Notes: generated from the sequence alone by a model not told the origin. A stretch of DNA of 64,000 bases from Prochlorococcus sp. AG-402-I23 (GCA_003216915.1 QCIB01000005.1:31779-95778), one strand, 5' to 3'; positions 19,081 to 29,933 are shown, counted from the first letter of the stretch. A program made the numbers and translations.

Positions 19081-20125
19081 TTTTTGAATCAATGTACTTT
19101 TTTCCCAAAGCAGTAAGCAATCTTCCTCGAGGAGTTCTTGTGAGAAAACCAATTTTGATTAAATATGGCTCAACTACAAATTCTAACATTGAAGAATCAT
19201 CACCCAAGCCAGCTGCAATTGAATCAAGGCCAGTTGGAATATTATTGTTTTGGTTAAGAAAAGATAAATAGTGTCTATCTAAAGAATCCAGTCCTTTTTC
19301 ATCTATTTGGTAAGAATTTAAAGCTTTTTTTATTAAATTCACTGAGATCATATTAGTTTTATTAACAACCTGGGCATAATCTCTAACTCGTCTTAATAAT
19401 CTTAAAGCAATTCTTGGAGTCCCTCGAGATATCTTTGCTAAATCATAAGATGCTTCATCATCTAAATTGAGATTTATTAATCGAGAGAAATTAACAATTA
19501 TTTGTTTTAATTCATCATATGTATAAAATTCAATTTTCTGGGATATACCAAATCTATCTCTTAGAGGTGCACTTATTGAGGCTAATTTAGTTGTCGCGCC
19601 AATCAGTGTAAACCTAGGAAGATTAATTGTTCTGCAACGGGCTCCTCTATTAGCGCCCATAGTTAAGTCGAGTCTAAAATCTTCCATTGCAGAATATAAC
19701 AACTCTTCAGTTAACCTATTTAAGCGATGTATCTCATCTATAAATAAAACTTCACCATCTTTTAATCCGAGAAGTAAACCCACAATATCTCTAGGTCTTT
19801 CAATTGCTGGCGCAGTCGCTATCCTACATTTTGTATTCAATTCATGGGCTATCAAAAAAGCAAGAGTAGTCTTACCTAAACCAGGCTGTCCATATAAAAG
19901 AGTATGCTCCATCGGTTCTTTCCTAAAAATTGAAGCATCTATAGCTATTCTTAAAGAAGATTTAAGTTGTTCTTGGCCAATAAATTCGTTTAAAGTAAGA
20001 GGCCTAGCTAAGTTCAGATTTTTATTTCTCTTGTCTTCTGGAATTATTTTTGAATCAACTAGCCTAAGCTCTTTTTTACGAAAAGAAAAGTCATTATCGC
20101 CTATATTGGAAGAAATTATTGCCAT
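19067..20125 (-). CDS. ruvB: Holliday junction branch migration ATPase RuvB
   Basis: The 352-residue AAA+ motor drives branch migration with RuvA. Walker A is [14 protein letters not shown], Walker [12 protein letters not shown], sensor region [21 protein letters not shown], and the winged helix ends [19 protein letters not shown]. The start [10 protein letters not shown] at 20125 leaves a typical short extension before [12 protein letters not shown]. It diverges from smpB across 52 bases. Confidence 0.97.
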   Translation of the reverse strand: MAIISSNIGDNDFSFRKKELRLVDSKIIPEDKRNKNLNLARPLTLNEFIGQEQLKSSLRIAIDASIFRKEPMEHTLLYGQPGLGKTTLAFLIAHELNTKCRIATAPAIERPRDIVGLLLGLKDGEVLFIDEIHRLNRLTEELLYSAMEDFRLDLTMGANRGARCRTINLPRFTLIGATTKLASISAPLRDRFGISQKIEFYTYDELKQIIVNFSRLINLNLDDEASYDLAKISRGTPRIALRLLRRVRDYAQVVNKTNMISVNLIKKALNSYQIDEKGLDSLDRHYLSFLNQNNNIPTGLDSIAAGLGDDSSMLEFVVEPYLIKIGFLTRTPRGRLLTALGKKYIDSKNDNF

Positions 20126-20177
20126 AATGAAAGGTTAATTGTAATTGTTCTGAGTAGAAAGATTTTTTATAACAAAA

Positions 20178-20672
20178 ATGGCTAAAAATTCAAACAAAGT
20201 TAAAAAAAATACTAGTAAAGAAAATAATTTTAAACTTCTAGCTGAGAATAGATATGCAAAATTTCAATATGCAATATCTGAAACAATCGAAGCTGGAATT
20301 GAGCTTTTAGGGACTGAAGTAAAGTCAATTAGAAACGGAAAAGCAAATTTAAGAGATGGGTACTGTTCATTTAGAGATGGTGAGATCTTATTATTAAATG
20401 TTCACATTTCACCACATAAAAATGTGGGGTCTTTCTTTAATCATGATCCATTAAGAAATAGAAAGTTGCTACTACATAAAAAAGAAATAATAAAAATGAA
20501 ATCTAATACTGAAAAAAAAGGAATGACTATTGTTCCATTATCTCTTTATTTAAAAGGCTCATGGATAAAACTAACTATTGGAGTCGGCAAAGGGAAAAAA
20601 TTACATGACAAACGCCAAGATGAAAAACAAAAAAGTATAAAAAAAGAAATAAACTCTGCACTAAAAAGATGA
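20178..20672 (+). CDS. smpB: SsrA-binding protein SmpB
   Basis: This 164-residue partner of tmRNA rescues stalled ribosomes. The core reads [20 protein letters not shown] followed by [21 protein letters not shown], with [18 protein letters not shown] and the basic C-terminal tail [19 protein letters not shown] that enters the mRNA channel. An extra Lys/Asn-rich segment of about 17 residues precedes the core. Its 3' end converges on a small gene at 20697. Confidence 0.96.
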   Translation: MAKNSNKVKKNTSKENNFKLLAENRYAKFQYAISETIEAGIELLGTEVKSIRNGKANLRDGYCSFRDGEILLLNVHISPHKNVGSFFNHDPLRNRKLLLHKKEIIKMKSNTEKKGMTIVPLSLYLKGSWIKLTIGVGKGKKLHDKRQDEKQKSIKKEINSALKR

Positions 20673-20696
20673 AATTATTATGCAGAATTATTGCAA

Positions 20697-20945
20697 CTAT
20701 GAATCTAAACTTACTGAACTTGGAGGTGGGGAAGGATCTGGATCTGCAATTAACATATGCTGTAAGACTGTTTCAGGCCTCTCACTATCTCTCCAGCGAA
20801 TTTTGTATGCGGGCATTTTTGTACCTCTACTTGTAGTTTGCTCTACTGGTTCAATAACCCATCCTCTTCTTGATCGGCCCTGAGGATTTCTTTTTACTAC
20901 TGCATCCGCGTGTTTGAAACGGAAACCAACACGTTCACCACTCAT
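20697..20945 (-). CDS. Small basic hypothetical protein
   Basis: An 82-residue protein of unknown family. It reads SGERVGFRFKHADAVVKR, a basic linker NPQGRSRRGWVIEPVEQ, then RGTKMPAYKIRWRDSERPET and a proline/serine tail ending DPDPSPPPSSVSLDS. The middle looks like a small beta barrel of SH3/KOW type (my inference from alternating hydrophobic residues). Base composition is somewhat richer in G+C than its neighbours, which goes with the Arg/Pro content. It lies between smpB (convergent) and lysS (same strand, 29 bases downstream). Confidence 0.75.
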   Translation of the reverse strand: MSGERVGFRFKHADAVVKRNPQGRSRRGWVIEPVEQTTSRGTKMPAYKIRWRDSERPETVLQHMLIADPDPSPPPSSVSLDS

Positions 20946-20974
20946 TTAAAAAATTTCGTATTGGATTAATTTAT

Positions 20975-22513
20975 TTATTTTACTTCATTCAAGGGTAATT
21001 TTTCATTTTTTTTGGAAGTTATTTCTGGTTTTAACAATGGGAAAGGGATTACATCTCTAATTGATGCGCTATTAGTAATTAACATAATTAGCCTATCAAT
21101 GCCTATGCCTAATCCTCCAGTAGGCGGCATGCCAATCTCTAAAGCATTCAAGAAATCTTCATCTATACAGTGAGCCTCAAGATCTCCCTCATCTCTAAGA
21201 GATTGCTGTAATTTCATTCTTTCTCTTTGATCTATTGGATCTATCAACTCACTAAACGCATTTGCAAGCTCGCGACCAACAATGAATAATTCAAATCTCT
21301 GAACCATTTCTTTATTATCAAAATGAGGCCTAGCTAAAGGAGAAATTTCAACAGGATAATCGATAACAAAAGTTGGTTCTATAAGTTTTGATTCTACTTT
21401 TTGCTCGAAGACTTCATTTAAAAGTCTTCCTATAGTATTAACTTTATTAGAGAAATCAACATTTATACTTTTAACGGCTTGTTTTGCTGCTTGAAAGTCT
21501 CCACTGAAAGAATCAAAATCAATTCCTGTATATTTTTTGACAACATCTTTCATGGATATTCGTGTCCAAGATTTAGAAAAATCGATTTCTTTATTTTGAT
21601 AATTTATAATTAAAGACCCACAGGCATCAGCTACAATATCTTTAATCAATTCTTCTGTTAAATTCATCATATCGACATAGTCAGAAAAAGCTTGATAAAT
21701 TTCAACTGAGGTGAACTCTGGATTATGCCTTGTACTTATCCCCTCATTACGGAAGATTCTTCCCAATTCATATACTTTCTCAAATCCTCCAACAACCATT
21801 CTTTTTAAATGTAATTCTGTAGCTATTCGCAGATATAGCGGAATATCTAAGGTATTGTGATGAGTTATAAATGGTCTTGCTTCAGCACCACCAGCTTCAG
21901 ATTGCAGAATTGGAGTCTCTATCTCTAAAAAATTTCTATTATCTAACCATTTTCTTATAAAACTTATACATTTTGCTCTTGTTTTAAATACATTTTTAGA
22001 GTGAGGATTCACTATTAAATCTAGATAACGTTGTCTATATCTTTTTTCAATATCAGTCAATCCATGCCATTTATCTGGCAAAGGTTGTAATGATTTGGAT
22101 AACATTTCCCATTTTTCTACTTTAATAGAAAGCTCACCTTTATTTGTTTTTTTAATAGTTCCGTAGACTCCTATCCAATCACCAATATCTACTATTTCTT
22201 TGATATCTTCAAAAGAAAGTAATTTTTGTTTTTCTAAATTTAAGTTAATAATCTTTTTATCAAGATAAAGCTGAATCTGACCATCTTGATCGCATATTGT
22301 GAAAAAGGCAATTTTACCCATTACCCTTTTTGCCATCACTCTTCCAGCAATAGAAACACTGAAGTCTTCTTCTTGACCATTTTCTAAATAATCAAATTTT
22401 TGAATAAGAAATTTTGAAGTATTGGAAACCCTAAAACTCTGTGCATAAGAAGCAAATCCTTTACTAACGAGTGAATTAGCTTTTTGTAAGCGTGCTTCTT
22501 TTATTTCAGACAA
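20975..22513 (-). CDS. lysS: Lysyl-tRNA synthetase, class II
   Basis: The 512-residue enzyme charges tRNA-Lys. The N-terminal OB fold ([20 protein letters not shown]) precedes the class II catalytic domain: motif 1 near [10 protein letters not shown], motif 2 [18 protein letters not shown], motif 3 [13 protein letters not shown]. The only usable start is TTG at 22513, because an in-frame TAA lies two codons upstream. It sits downstream of rpaB on the same strand with a 50-base gap. Confidence 0.96.
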   Translation of the reverse strand: MSEIKEARLQKANSLVSKGFASYAQSFRVSNTSKFLIQKFDYLENGQEEDFSVSIAGRVMAKRVMGKIAFFTICDQDGQIQLYLDKKIINLNLEKQKLLSFEDIKEIVDIGDWIGVYGTIKKTNKGELSIKVEKWEMLSKSLQPLPDKWHGLTDIEKRYRQRYLDLIVNPHSKNVFKTRAKCISFIRKWLDNRNFLEIETPILQSEAGGAEARPFITHHNTLDIPLYLRIATELHLKRMVVGGFEKVYELGRIFRNEGISTRHNPEFTSVEIYQAFSDYVDMMNLTEELIKDIVADACGSLIINYQNKEIDFSKSWTRISMKDVVKKYTGIDFDSFSGDFQAAKQAVKSINVDFSNKVNTIGRLLNEVFEQKVESKLIEPTFVIDYPVEISPLARPHFDNKEMVQRFELFIVGRELANAFSELIDPIDQRERMKLQQSLRDEGDLEAHCIDEDFLNALEIGMPPTGGLGIGIDRLIMLITNSASIRDVIPFPLLKPEITSKKNEKLPLNEVK

Positions 22514-22563
22514 AATTTATTTTAATATATTTGTTTTATTTAATAAAATTATCAGACTATCGC

Positions 22564-23310
22564 TCAACTTGCCAAAGATGTTGCTGTTTCACCAACTCTC
22601 TGAGATGCGTAACCAATTCCTCTAACCGTTAATATTAATTCTGGATTTCTTGGATCTGGTTCTAATTTACCTCTTAATCTAGCGACATATACATCTACAA
22701 CTCTTAAATCTGCTGCTCTACGAGGAGGATAACCCCATAGCTGTTCTAAAATTTCCGCTCTTGGAACAACCTTTCCAGGCTCGTCAAACAATAATTCTAG
22801 GAGGCTAAATTCAGTATAAGTTAGGCTAATTCTATCTCCTGCTCTTGAAACTTGTCTGCGATTAGTATCAACAACTAAACTTCCAAATTTCATTACTCCT
22901 TTACCTGAAGGAACTTCTTTAGTTTCTGTAACCGATACAGTTGGGCCCATTCTTCTCAAAATGGTAGCGATTCTAGCTTCTAACTCTTTTGGGCTAAATG
23001 GTTTAGATAAGTAATCATCAGCCCCCAAATCCAAACCTGCAACTCTCTCTGAAATAGCCTCTAGAGCTGTTAAGAATATTATTGGAACTACTGATTCAGC
23101 TCTAATTCTTCTACAAACAGCGAATCCATCCATTTTTGGAAGCATAACATCAAGAACTATCAAATCTGGGGAATCCCTGTGAAAAGACTCAAGAGCTTCT
23201 TCGCCGTTAGTGGCTGAATAAACTTGATATCCTGCTAGTTGAAGCCTCGTAACTAATACCTTCAAAACTGCTGGTTCATCATCAACAACTAAAATTCTTG
23301 CTTTTGACAT
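22564..23310 (-). CDS. rpaB: OmpR-family response regulator RpaB (Ycf27)
   Basis: A 248-residue two-component regulator. The receiver domain has the acidic pair DDE at 10-12, the phospho-acceptor in LIVLDVMLPKMDG, Thr in IIFLTALE, and Lys in LSKPFSP. The winged-helix output domain ends with RVVDVYVARLRGKLEPD and LTVRGIGY. The sequence matches RpaB, the essential light- and redox-responsive regulator that binds HLR1 sites of photosynthesis and high-light genes in cyanobacteria. The 182-base upstream stretch to mreD shows no match to a clean HLR1 repeat. Confidence 0.93.
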   Translation of the reverse strand: MSKARILVVDDEPAVLKVLVTRLQLAGYQVYSATNGEEALESFHRDSPDLIVLDVMLPKMDGFAVCRRIRAESVVPIIFLTALEAISERVAGLDLGADDYLSKPFSPKELEARIATILRRMGPTVSVTETKEVPSGKGVMKFGSLVVDTNRRQVSRAGDRISLTYTEFSLLELLFDEPGKVVPRAEILEQLWGYPPRRAADLRVVDVYVARLRGKLEPDPRNPELILTVRGIGYASQRVGETATSLAS

Positions 23311-23492
23311 AGTTAAAAAAGATTTCTCGGTATTTCAAAGCAAAGAACAATTGCATTGAATATTTATTCTAACAATTAAAAATATAACATTACGAACCCT
23401 CAAAGAGATATTCCTAAGGTTTACAAAAATCTTAGATGATTTGAAAGTATATATAAATTTGTTCCAACACTTTGACCTCTTGGCAAAATTTA

Positions 23493-24011
23493 TTATTGAA
23501 TTTTTCTTTTTGAAAATTTAAACATTCTTAAAAGTTGGGAGCAAATAAAGGGAGCAAAAAAACCTGTCAAAAAAACTTCTGCTAAGATATTTTTAACACT
23601 GGGAATCAACATTAAGGAATTACTATCTGAAAAATTTCTAAACAAAATTTGTAAAAAATAAATAGTCCCACATAAAAAACTTCCAAAAGAACAAATTAAA
23701 CCATACCTAAAATGTCCCAACAAAATATCACTATGTAATTTAATTCTCCCAAACAAAAACCCACAAAAAATTAAGCCTGGTATTTGAGTAAAACTTTCAT
23801 TTACAGTTAGAGAATCTAAGATGAGACCTAAAAACAAACCCAATAGTAATCCATTGATTGATCCATTAATCATTGACCAAGGCAATAACCAAAATAATGG
23901 CCAATATGGCTGAACACCTAAAAATCCAAGCCAATTAGGGTGCCACAAAAAAATAATTGGGATAAAAATAAAGCTTATTAAGGATAATTTTTTTGTGAAA
24001 AATTTATTCAT
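23493..24011 (-). CDS. mreD: Rod shape-determining protein MreD
   Basis: A 172-residue membrane protein with about five to six hydrophobic helices, typical of MreD. Recognition rests on size, the segment GSINGLLLGLFLGLILDS, and position after mreB-mreC. I choose the ATG at 24011, which overlaps the mreC stop as TAATG; an in-frame start at 24041 would lie inside mreC. It works with MreB and MreC to position cell-wall synthesis. Confidence 0.85.
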   Translation of the reverse strand: MNKFFTKKLSLISFIFIPIIFLWHPNWLGFLGVQPYWPLFWLLPWSMINGSINGLLLGLFLGLILDSLTVNESFTQIPGLIFCGFLFGRIKLHSDILLGHFRYGLICSFGSFLCGTIYFLQILFRNFSDSNSLMLIPSVKNILAEVFLTGFFAPFICSQLLRMFKFSKRKIQ

Positions 24012-24760
24012 TAAATACCTACTTTCAAAATTTGCACCCAATCAATTACATAGGGTTTTGCTAAAAGTGAAATTTTTGCCGTTTTTTTTGATGTCAATGT
24101 CTCATCTATAGATTGGATAATACCAATAGGGATATTTGGAGGTAATAATGTACTAGCAGGAGATGATGATACAAAATCTCCGACTTTAATATCAGCATCT
24201 TTTGAATAAAGTATTAGGCTAGGATAATCATCTCCTAAACCGACTAGTAATCCATTGATTTGAATTCTATCCACCCAAACGCCTAACTTACTGTCTGGAG
24301 AAGTTATTAAAGTTACCGAAGAAGTGAATAAAGAAGTATTCTTTACTCTTCCTAATAATCCACCCGGGCCAATCACAATATTACCAATTTCTACTCCATC
24401 CTTTGAACCTTTGTTTAAAATTATTTGTCTCCACCAACTACCCGTTTTTCTCGAAATAACTGCAGCTGAAATATGTTCATCATTAAATGATTCTTGAAGA
24501 GATAAGATTTGTCGCAATCTTATATTATCTTTTTTAAGAAGATTTAACTTTATTAAATATTCTTGGGCAATACTCTCAAGAACAATTTCTTTTTGAAATT
24601 GACCAGGCCAAAAAGGTTTTGAAATAAAATAATAAAAGTCTTTATAAAAAGCTCCTTTTGATATCCTTACAAAGACCAAAAATAAAAAAATTGCAAAAAA
24701 AAGCCAATTTTTCTTTCTATGCCACCAACGACTAGTAGAAATTCGTCGGATACCTAACAT
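24011..24760 (-). CDS. mreC: Rod shape-determining protein MreC
   Basis: The 249-residue protein has one N-terminal membrane helix (about 15-32, WLFFAIFLFLVFVRI), a coiled region (EYLIKLNLLKKDNIRLRQIL) and two beta-barrel domains containing VISRKTGSWWRQIILNKGS, DGVEIGNIVIGPGGLLGRV and VGDFVSSSP. It forms the periplasmic scaffold linking MreB to peptidoglycan synthases. It starts four bases after the mreB stop and is coupled to mreD. Confidence 0.92.
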   Translation of the reverse strand: MLGIRRISTSRWWHRKKNWLFFAIFLFLVFVRISKGAFYKDFYYFISKPFWPGQFQKEIVLESIAQEYLIKLNLLKKDNIRLRQILSLQESFNDEHISAAVISRKTGSWWRQIILNKGSKDGVEIGNIVIGPGGLLGRVKNTSLFTSSVTLITSPDSKLGVWVDRIQINGLLVGLGDDYPSLILYSKDADIKVGDFVSSSPASTLLPPNIPIGIIQSIDETLTSKKTAKISLLAKPYVIDWVQILKVGI

Positions 24761-24764
24761 AACA

Positions 24765-25817
24765 TTAATCTCTTATGGCATTCCTTATAAATTCAGGAGT
24801 GTCAACTACTCTTTTAAGTTTTTTAAAATCATCCAACACCTCTCCACAACCATTCACTACGCAAAGCAGTGGGTTTTCTGCTATGTGAGTAAAAATTCCT
24901 GTTTCATCGCTCAATAAATCATTAATGCCTCTCACTAAAGCTCCACCACCTGCAAGCATAATCCCCCTATCAACTATATCTGCAGCAAGTTCAGGAGGGG
25001 TTCTCTCTAAAGTTCTTTTTACAGCTTCGACTATTTTGCTAAGTGTTTCAGCCATGGCTTCTCTGATTTCTCCTGATGTCAAAGTGACTGACCTAGGTAG
25101 ACCAGATAAAAGATGTAAACCTCTAACCTCCAAAGTAGTTTTATCAAAATCATCATCTGGAAATGCAGATCCAATTTTAATCTTGATATCCTCTGCAGTT
25201 CTCTCTCCAACAACTAAATTGTGAACTTTTTTAAGATAAAGCGCAATTGACTCATTTATTTCATCGCCTGCTATTCGAACAGATTCACTCAAAACAGTTC
25301 CTCCTAAACTTAATACTGCAACCTCAGTAGTACCTCCTCCAATATCAACAATCATTGTTCCAATTGGCTCAGTGACTGGTAATGATGCTCCTATTGCTGC
25401 AGCGACAGGTTCATCAATTAAATGAACTTCTCTAGCTCCCGCTAATCCAGCTTCTCTTACTGCTCTTCGCTCAACACTAGTAACTCCACTTGGAATACCA
25501 ATTACTATTCTTGGGGCTACAATCCCCTTGCCTTCATTACATTTTTGAATAAATGTTTTTATCATTTGTTCTGCAGCATCAAAATCTGCGATAACCCCAT
25601 CTCTTAGAGGTCTTACGGCTCTTATATTGCCTGGGGTCCTTCCAAGCATTAACTTTGCTTCTTTACCAACAGCTAATGGAATCCCTTCTTCTAAATCCAT
25701 GGCTACCACAGAAGGCTCTTGTAAAACAACCCCTTTTCCTGATACGTGTATAAGAGTATTGGCCGTTCCCAAATCTATGCCAATATCTCGAGAAAATTTA
25801 AATCTGTTAAAAATCAC
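24765..25817 (-). CDS. mreB: Rod shape-determining actin homologue MreB
   Basis: The 350-residue actin-like ATPase begins [19 protein letters not shown], with phosphate-2 motif [17 protein letters not shown] and adenosine motif [12 protein letters not shown]. It polymerises under the membrane to guide cell-wall growth. The start is GTG at 25817. It leads the mreBCD operon and is divergent from ssb across 133 bases. Confidence 0.97.
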   Translation of the reverse strand: MIFNRFKFSRDIGIDLGTANTLIHVSGKGVVLQEPSVVAMDLEEGIPLAVGKEAKLMLGRTPGNIRAVRPLRDGVIADFDAAEQMIKTFIQKCNEGKGIVAPRIVIGIPSGVTSVERRAVREAGLAGAREVHLIDEPVAAAIGASLPVTEPIGTMIVDIGGGTTEVAVLSLGGTVLSESVRIAGDEINESIALYLKKVHNLVVGERTAEDIKIKIGSAFPDDDFDKTTLEVRGLHLLSGLPRSVTLTSGEIREAMAETLSKIVEAVKRTLERTPPELAADIVDRGIMLAGGGALVRGINDLLSDETGIFTHIAENPLLCVVNGCGEVLDDFKKLKRVVDTPEFIRNAIRD

Positions 25818-25950
25818 AATAAGAATTTCTTTTTTTAAATAATATATCTATTTTTTGATAAGCTCTCGGAATTCTGTCGTTTAGTTATGAATAGCACGTA
25901 AAACTTTGAGCAGAAACTGAAAATATGAGTAGTATTAAAAAAAAAAAATT

Positions 25951-26322
25951 ATGGAAATTAACACTATTAACCTTGTTGGCAGAGCAGGACGGGAACCAGA
26001 TGTCAGATATTTTGAATCAGGCAGTATCGTAGCGAATTTCACAATTGCAGTAAACAGAAGAAGCAGAGATGAAGAGCCAGATTGGTTTAATTTAGAAATA
26101 TGGGGAAAGCAAGCACAAATAGCCGCAGATTATGTGAAAAAAGGATCATTAATTGGAATTACAGGAAGCTTTAAAATTGATAGTTGGAAAGATAAAAATA
26201 CTGGAGAAGATAGATATAAACCAGTTGTTAGGGTAGATAGATTAAACTTACTAGGCTCACGAAAAGAGTCTGATAATAACCAATATTCCAACAACAATAA
26301 CTCAAGTGAAATTCCTTTCTAA
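25951..26322 (+). CDS. ssb: Single-stranded DNA-binding protein
   Basis: A 123-residue OB-fold protein: INLVGRAGREPDVRYFESGS, VANFTIAVNRRS, DWFNLEIWGKQAQIA and KGSLIGITGSFKID. A short Asn/Ser-rich linker leads to the C-terminal tip SSEIPF, which keeps the IPF hook for partner proteins but lacks the usual acidic pair just before it. The ATG at 25951 follows an A-rich run. Its stop overlaps the convergent DedA gene by four bases. Confidence 0.95.
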   Translation: MEINTINLVGRAGREPDVRYFESGSIVANFTIAVNRRSRDEEPDWFNLEIWGKQAQIAADYVKKGSLIGITGSFKIDSWKDKNTGEDRYKPVVRVDRLNLLGSRKESDNNQYSNNNNSSEIPF

Positions 26323-26978
26323 ATTCTGTTTTTTTTCAAAAATCTCATAAGTATTTTTATAAAAAAATATAAGAAAATTAAAATTAAAATTGGCTTTACA
26401 ACATATTTGATTTGATCTAAGTAAGTTTCAATGATTAGATAGTTTTCACCAAATAAATACCCTGAATAGGTGAGAAGTGCTACCCATATCAAGCTACCAA
26501 ATGTAGTCCAAAGCAAAAATTTTCTTAATGGCATAAGTTCTATGCCAGCGGGAACTGAAATTAAAGTTCTTATGCCTGGTACTAATCGGCCCCAAAAAAC
26601 TAAAGAAACCCCATATTTATCGAACCACCTTTTACTTTTATTTAGATCATTAGAAGAAATACCCAGATATTTTCCCTTTTTATCTAAAAAATTTGAAAGT
26701 CTTTTTTCATTTACTAATCTACCTAAATAATACCAAGGCAATGATCCTAAAATAGTTCCAAGTAATCCCCAAAAAACTAAAATATAGAAATTTAATTTTT
26801 GTTGATAAACAAAAAAACCACCTAATGGCATTATAATTTCTGAAGGGATTGGGGGGATTATATTTTCTAAAAACATAGCCAGACAAATAGTAAGATATGC
26901 AATTGTTGAATTTTTTTCAACTGCCAAACTGATGTAATCAGGAATTGAAGTAAGAAAATTTACAAAAATTAAACTCAA
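26319..26978 (-). CDS. DedA family membrane protein
   Basis: The 219-residue protein has several membrane segments and the DedA/SNARE-associated signature: FLENIIPPIPSEIIMPLGGF near 36-55, then GSLPWYYLGR and the arginine motif WGRLVPGIRTLISVPAGI. DedA proteins are thought to flip phospholipids or undecaprenyl phosphate and help maintain proton motive force. The start is a TTG at 26978, two bases after the ahcY stop on the same strand, so co-transcription with ahcY is likely. Confidence 0.9.
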   Translation of the reverse strand: MSLIFVNFLTSIPDYISLAVEKNSTIAYLTICLAMFLENIIPPIPSEIIMPLGGFFVYQQKLNFYILVFWGLLGTILGSLPWYYLGRLVNEKRLSNFLDKKGKYLGISSNDLNKSKRWFDKYGVSLVFWGRLVPGIRTLISVPAGIELMPLRKFLLWTTFGSLIWVALLTYSGYLFGENYLIIETYLDQIKYVVKPILILIFLYFFIKILMRFLKKNRI

Positions 26979-26980
26979 TC

Positions 26981-28399
26981 TTAGTATCTATAAAGTTCTG
27001 GTTTATAAGGTCCATCAACAGAGACATTAATATAATCAGCCTGTTCTTTAGTTAATTTTGTTAATTTTGCACCAATTTTATCTAGATGTAATCTAGCTAC
27101 CATTTCATCTAGGTGTTTTGGTAAAACATAAACCTCCTTCGCATATTGCTCTGACTTATTGAAAAGTTCGATTTGAGCTAATACTTGATTAGTAAAGGAA
27201 TTACTCATAACAAAACTTGGATGGCCAGTGGCACAGCCTAAATTAACTAATCTACCTTCAGCTAAAAGAATAATTTTATTTCCACTTGGTAGAGTTATGT
27301 GATCAACTTGCGGCTTAATATTTTCCCATTGATAATTTTTTAATGAAGCTACATCAATTTCATTATCGAAATGTCCAATATTACAAACTATGGCCTCATC
27401 TTTCATCTTGAGAAGATTTTCATGTGTTATTACCTGATAGTTACCAGTAGCCGTAACAAAGATATCTATATCTTTCACAACATCATCTAGCGTAACAACG
27501 CTAAAACCTTCCATTGCTGCTTGAAGAGCACAAATTGGATCAACTTCAGCAACTTTTACGATTGCACCAAGGCCACGTAATGACTGGGCTGAACCCTTAC
27601 CTACATCTCCAAAACCCATTACTAAAGCGACCTTCCCAGCAATCATCACATCAGTTGCACGCTTTATACTATCTACTAAAGATTCGCGGCAGCCATATAA
27701 ATTATCAAATTTGCTCTTAGTTACTGAATCATTAACGTTGATAGCAGGAAAAGGTAAAGCATTTTGCTTTTGCAGTTGATAAAGTCTTGCAACTCCCGTT
27801 GTAGTTTCTTCAGTGACACCAATGATGTTACTCTTAATTCTAGAATAGAAGTCATTATCATTTTTCAACTTAGACTTGATAGAATTAAATAAGGCAATTT
27901 CTTCTTCATTACCTGGATTATCTAAAATAGATAAATCTTTTTCTGCTTTACTACCGAGTATCAATAAGCCAGTTGCATCTCCCCCATCATCAAGAATCAT
28001 ATTTGGAGAGTCTGAACCCCAATCAAGGATATAGTGGGTATATTGCCAATATTCATCAAGAGTCTCACCTTTTTTTGCATATACAGAAATTCCTAGCTCT
28101 GCGATAGCCGCAGCCGCATGATCTTGAGTTGAAAAAATATTGCATGAAGCCCATTTTACTTCTGCACCAAGATCAACGAGAGTTTCTATTAAGACTGCTG
28201 TCTGAATAGTCATATGAAGACTTCCAGCTATTTTTGCACCTTTTAGTGGCTTTTCGGATTGATATTTATCTCTAAGTGCCATTAGTCCAGGCATTTCTGT
28301 TTCGGCAATTTTAATTTCTTTACGACCAAAATCTGATAAAGAGATATCAGCAATTACGTAATTAGGTATAGAGGTTTTAACTGAATTTGCAATAACCAT
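26981..28399 (-). CDS. ahcY: Adenosylhomocysteinase
   Basis: The 472-residue enzyme hydrolyses S-adenosylhomocysteine to adenosine and homocysteine, clearing the inhibitor of methylation reactions. Visible motifs: [37 protein letters not shown]-binding [11 protein letters not shown], and the C-terminal [18 protein letters not shown]. The extra segment between residues 150 and 190 is the form common outside animals. It is divergent from tsaE with 39 bases between starts, too little for a SAH riboswitch. Confidence 0.98.
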   Translation of the reverse strand: MVIANSVKTSIPNYVIADISLSDFGRKEIKIAETEMPGLMALRDKYQSEKPLKGAKIAGSLHMTIQTAVLIETLVDLGAEVKWASCNIFSTQDHAAAAIAELGISVYAKKGETLDEYWQYTHYILDWGSDSPNMILDDGGDATGLLILGSKAEKDLSILDNPGNEEEIALFNSIKSKLKNDNDFYSRIKSNIIGVTEETTTGVARLYQLQKQNALPFPAINVNDSVTKSKFDNLYGCRESLVDSIKRATDVMIAGKVALVMGFGDVGKGSAQSLRGLGAIVKVAEVDPICALQAAMEGFSVVTLDDVVKDIDIFVTATGNYQVITHENLLKMKDEAIVCNIGHFDNEIDVASLKNYQWENIKPQVDHITLPSGNKIILLAEGRLVNLGCATGHPSFVMSNSFTNQVLAQIELFNKSEQYAKEVYVLPKHLDEMVARLHLDKIGAKLTKLTKEQADYINVSVDGPYKPELYRY

Positions 28400-28438
28400 A
28401 TCTAGTAAATACTTTTTCTATTAAACTATATATGATTT

Positions 28439-28888
28439 TTGATTAATTTTGTGTTTGTTGAGAATTTAAAAGAAACTTTAAATTTAGGAAAGAAACTCTC
28501 ATACAGATTAAATCCCCAATCAATTGTTTTATTACAGGGTCCAATTGGGGCTGGAAAAACTTCATTTGTTCAAGGGATTGCTAAAGGCTTGTCAATCTCT
28601 GAGGACATTACAAGCCCTACATTTGCTTTATCGCATCACTATAACTCGGGAAGAATTCCGCTAATTCACCTTGATTTATACAGGTTAGAAAATATTTCTT
28701 CAGCAAAGGAAGTTTTTTTTTCAGAAGAAGAAGAGGCAATACAAAGACAGGCTATTTTAGTTATTGAATGGCCAGAATTAATAGAACCAGTTATTGATAA
28801 TTTCTGGAAAATAGAAATTAGTTACGCAAAAAATTATGGAAGAGACTACGAAATAAGAGATCCCAAAAATTTATTAACCTTCTCATGA
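28439..28888 (+). CDS. tsaE: tRNA threonylcarbamoyladenosine biosynthesis ATPase TsaE
   Basis: A 149-residue P-loop protein needed for t6A modification at position 37 of ANN-reading tRNAs. The Walker A motif is LLQGPIGAGKTSFVQG near 31-46, followed by SPTFALSHHY and LIHLDLYRL, with VIEWPE as the Walker B-like segment. No ATG is available: TTG at 28439 or GTG at 28451 starts the frame. The last 43 bases overlap the 3' end of the convergent sugar kinase gene. Confidence 0.92.
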   Translation: MINFVFVENLKETLNLGKKLSYRLNPQSIVLLQGPIGAGKTSFVQGIAKGLSISEDITSPTFALSHHYNSGRIPLIHLDLYRLENISSAKEVFFSEEEEAIQRQAILVIEWPELIEPVIDNFWKIEISYAKNYGRDYEIRDPKNLLTFS

Positions 28889-29844
28889 TATGGCTGTTGC
28901 TCAATGGCGCCTTCACCAAGACAAGTTAATAATCCACAAACACCTGCGAACTTAATGCAATCTTCTATCTCTAGTTCATTTGAAGGATAGCCAGAAGAAA
29001 TTAATTTTGAAATAAAGCCAGCTAGAAAAGCATCGCCTGCGCCAGTCGTATCAATAATTTTTTGTGAAGTAGGAGTTTCGGTAAATCCCTGCAATCCGTT
29101 GATGTACCATAAAACGGGATTTTTTCCGTCAGTTATTATTACATCTGGTCTATTAGACAATTGTTGAGATATTAGCAATGGATTGTCATTCTCAAAAAAC
29201 AAAGTTGCTTCTTCCTTAGCAAGCTTTAAAACATTTGCATGATTTAAAAAACTCTTGATTAAATTAACTCTAGCGGCTTTACTAATTTCTGATGAAAAAC
29301 TTGAATGATCCCAAAAGACCTCTCTCCAATTCAAATCAATAACTATTTTGACTTCAAATTTATTAGCCTGTTCAACAAGAAAAAAAATAGTCTCTGCTGA
29401 TATTGGAGATGATAATAAGATCGTTCCCGTAACCAAATATTTTATTTCTAGAAAAGATTTCTCCAAATTTAAAATTTCTTTTTCTATTAATTTCTTACTA
29501 AGAACTTCGTCTGCAAAGCATGAATGAGAACTTTCCTCAAAGCCTGAAAAAAAACGATCTCCAAATTGATCTCTATCTACATTAACCACACGGGTAGATG
29601 AATGATTATCTAATTGCAAGAAATCTAAATTAACTCCCAATTGGTCAAATTGCGTAATAAATTTTTTTCCATAATCATCATTACCCAAACTTCCTATGAA
29701 TATTGAATCTATTTTTAATTTTCTTAATGCACAAGCAACATTAGCCGGCGCACCACCCAAAAAATCTGTAAATCCTTGATTTGACTTATTTCTGATTCTG
29801 TCTATTAAGGCCTCTCCAATACATATGACCTTTTTCTTTTTCAT
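28846..29844 (-). CDS. PfkB family carbohydrate kinase (fructokinase-like)
   Basis: The 332-residue ribokinase-fold enzyme has the N-terminal signature DFLGGAPANVACALRKL and the C-terminal signature DTTGAGDAFLAGFISKL with the catalytic aspartate. It begins CIGEALIDRI, which resembles fructokinases. It probably phosphorylates fructose or a related sugar. The frame overlaps tsaE tail to tail by 43 bases. It diverges from the hydrolase gene at 29934. Confidence 0.9.
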   Translation of the reverse strand: MKKKKVICIGEALIDRIRNKSNQGFTDFLGGAPANVACALRKLKIDSIFIGSLGNDDYGKKFITQFDQLGVNLDFLQLDNHSSTRVVNVDRDQFGDRFFSGFEESSHSCFADEVLSKKLIEKEILNLEKSFLEIKYLVTGTILLSSPISAETIFFLVEQANKFEVKIVIDLNWREVFWDHSSFSSEISKAARVNLIKSFLNHANVLKLAKEEATLFFENDNPLLISQQLSNRPDVIITDGKNPVLWYINGLQGFTETPTSQKIIDTTGAGDAFLAGFISKLISSGYPSNELEIEDCIKFAGVCGLLTCLGEGAIEQQPYHEKVNKFLGSLIS

Positions 29845-29933
29845 AAAATGAACGCTTTTTCTTAACTAAGAATAATTTATTAAAAACGAATAATTTTTTT
29901 TTGAATTAAAGTTTAATTAAAAGCATATTCATA

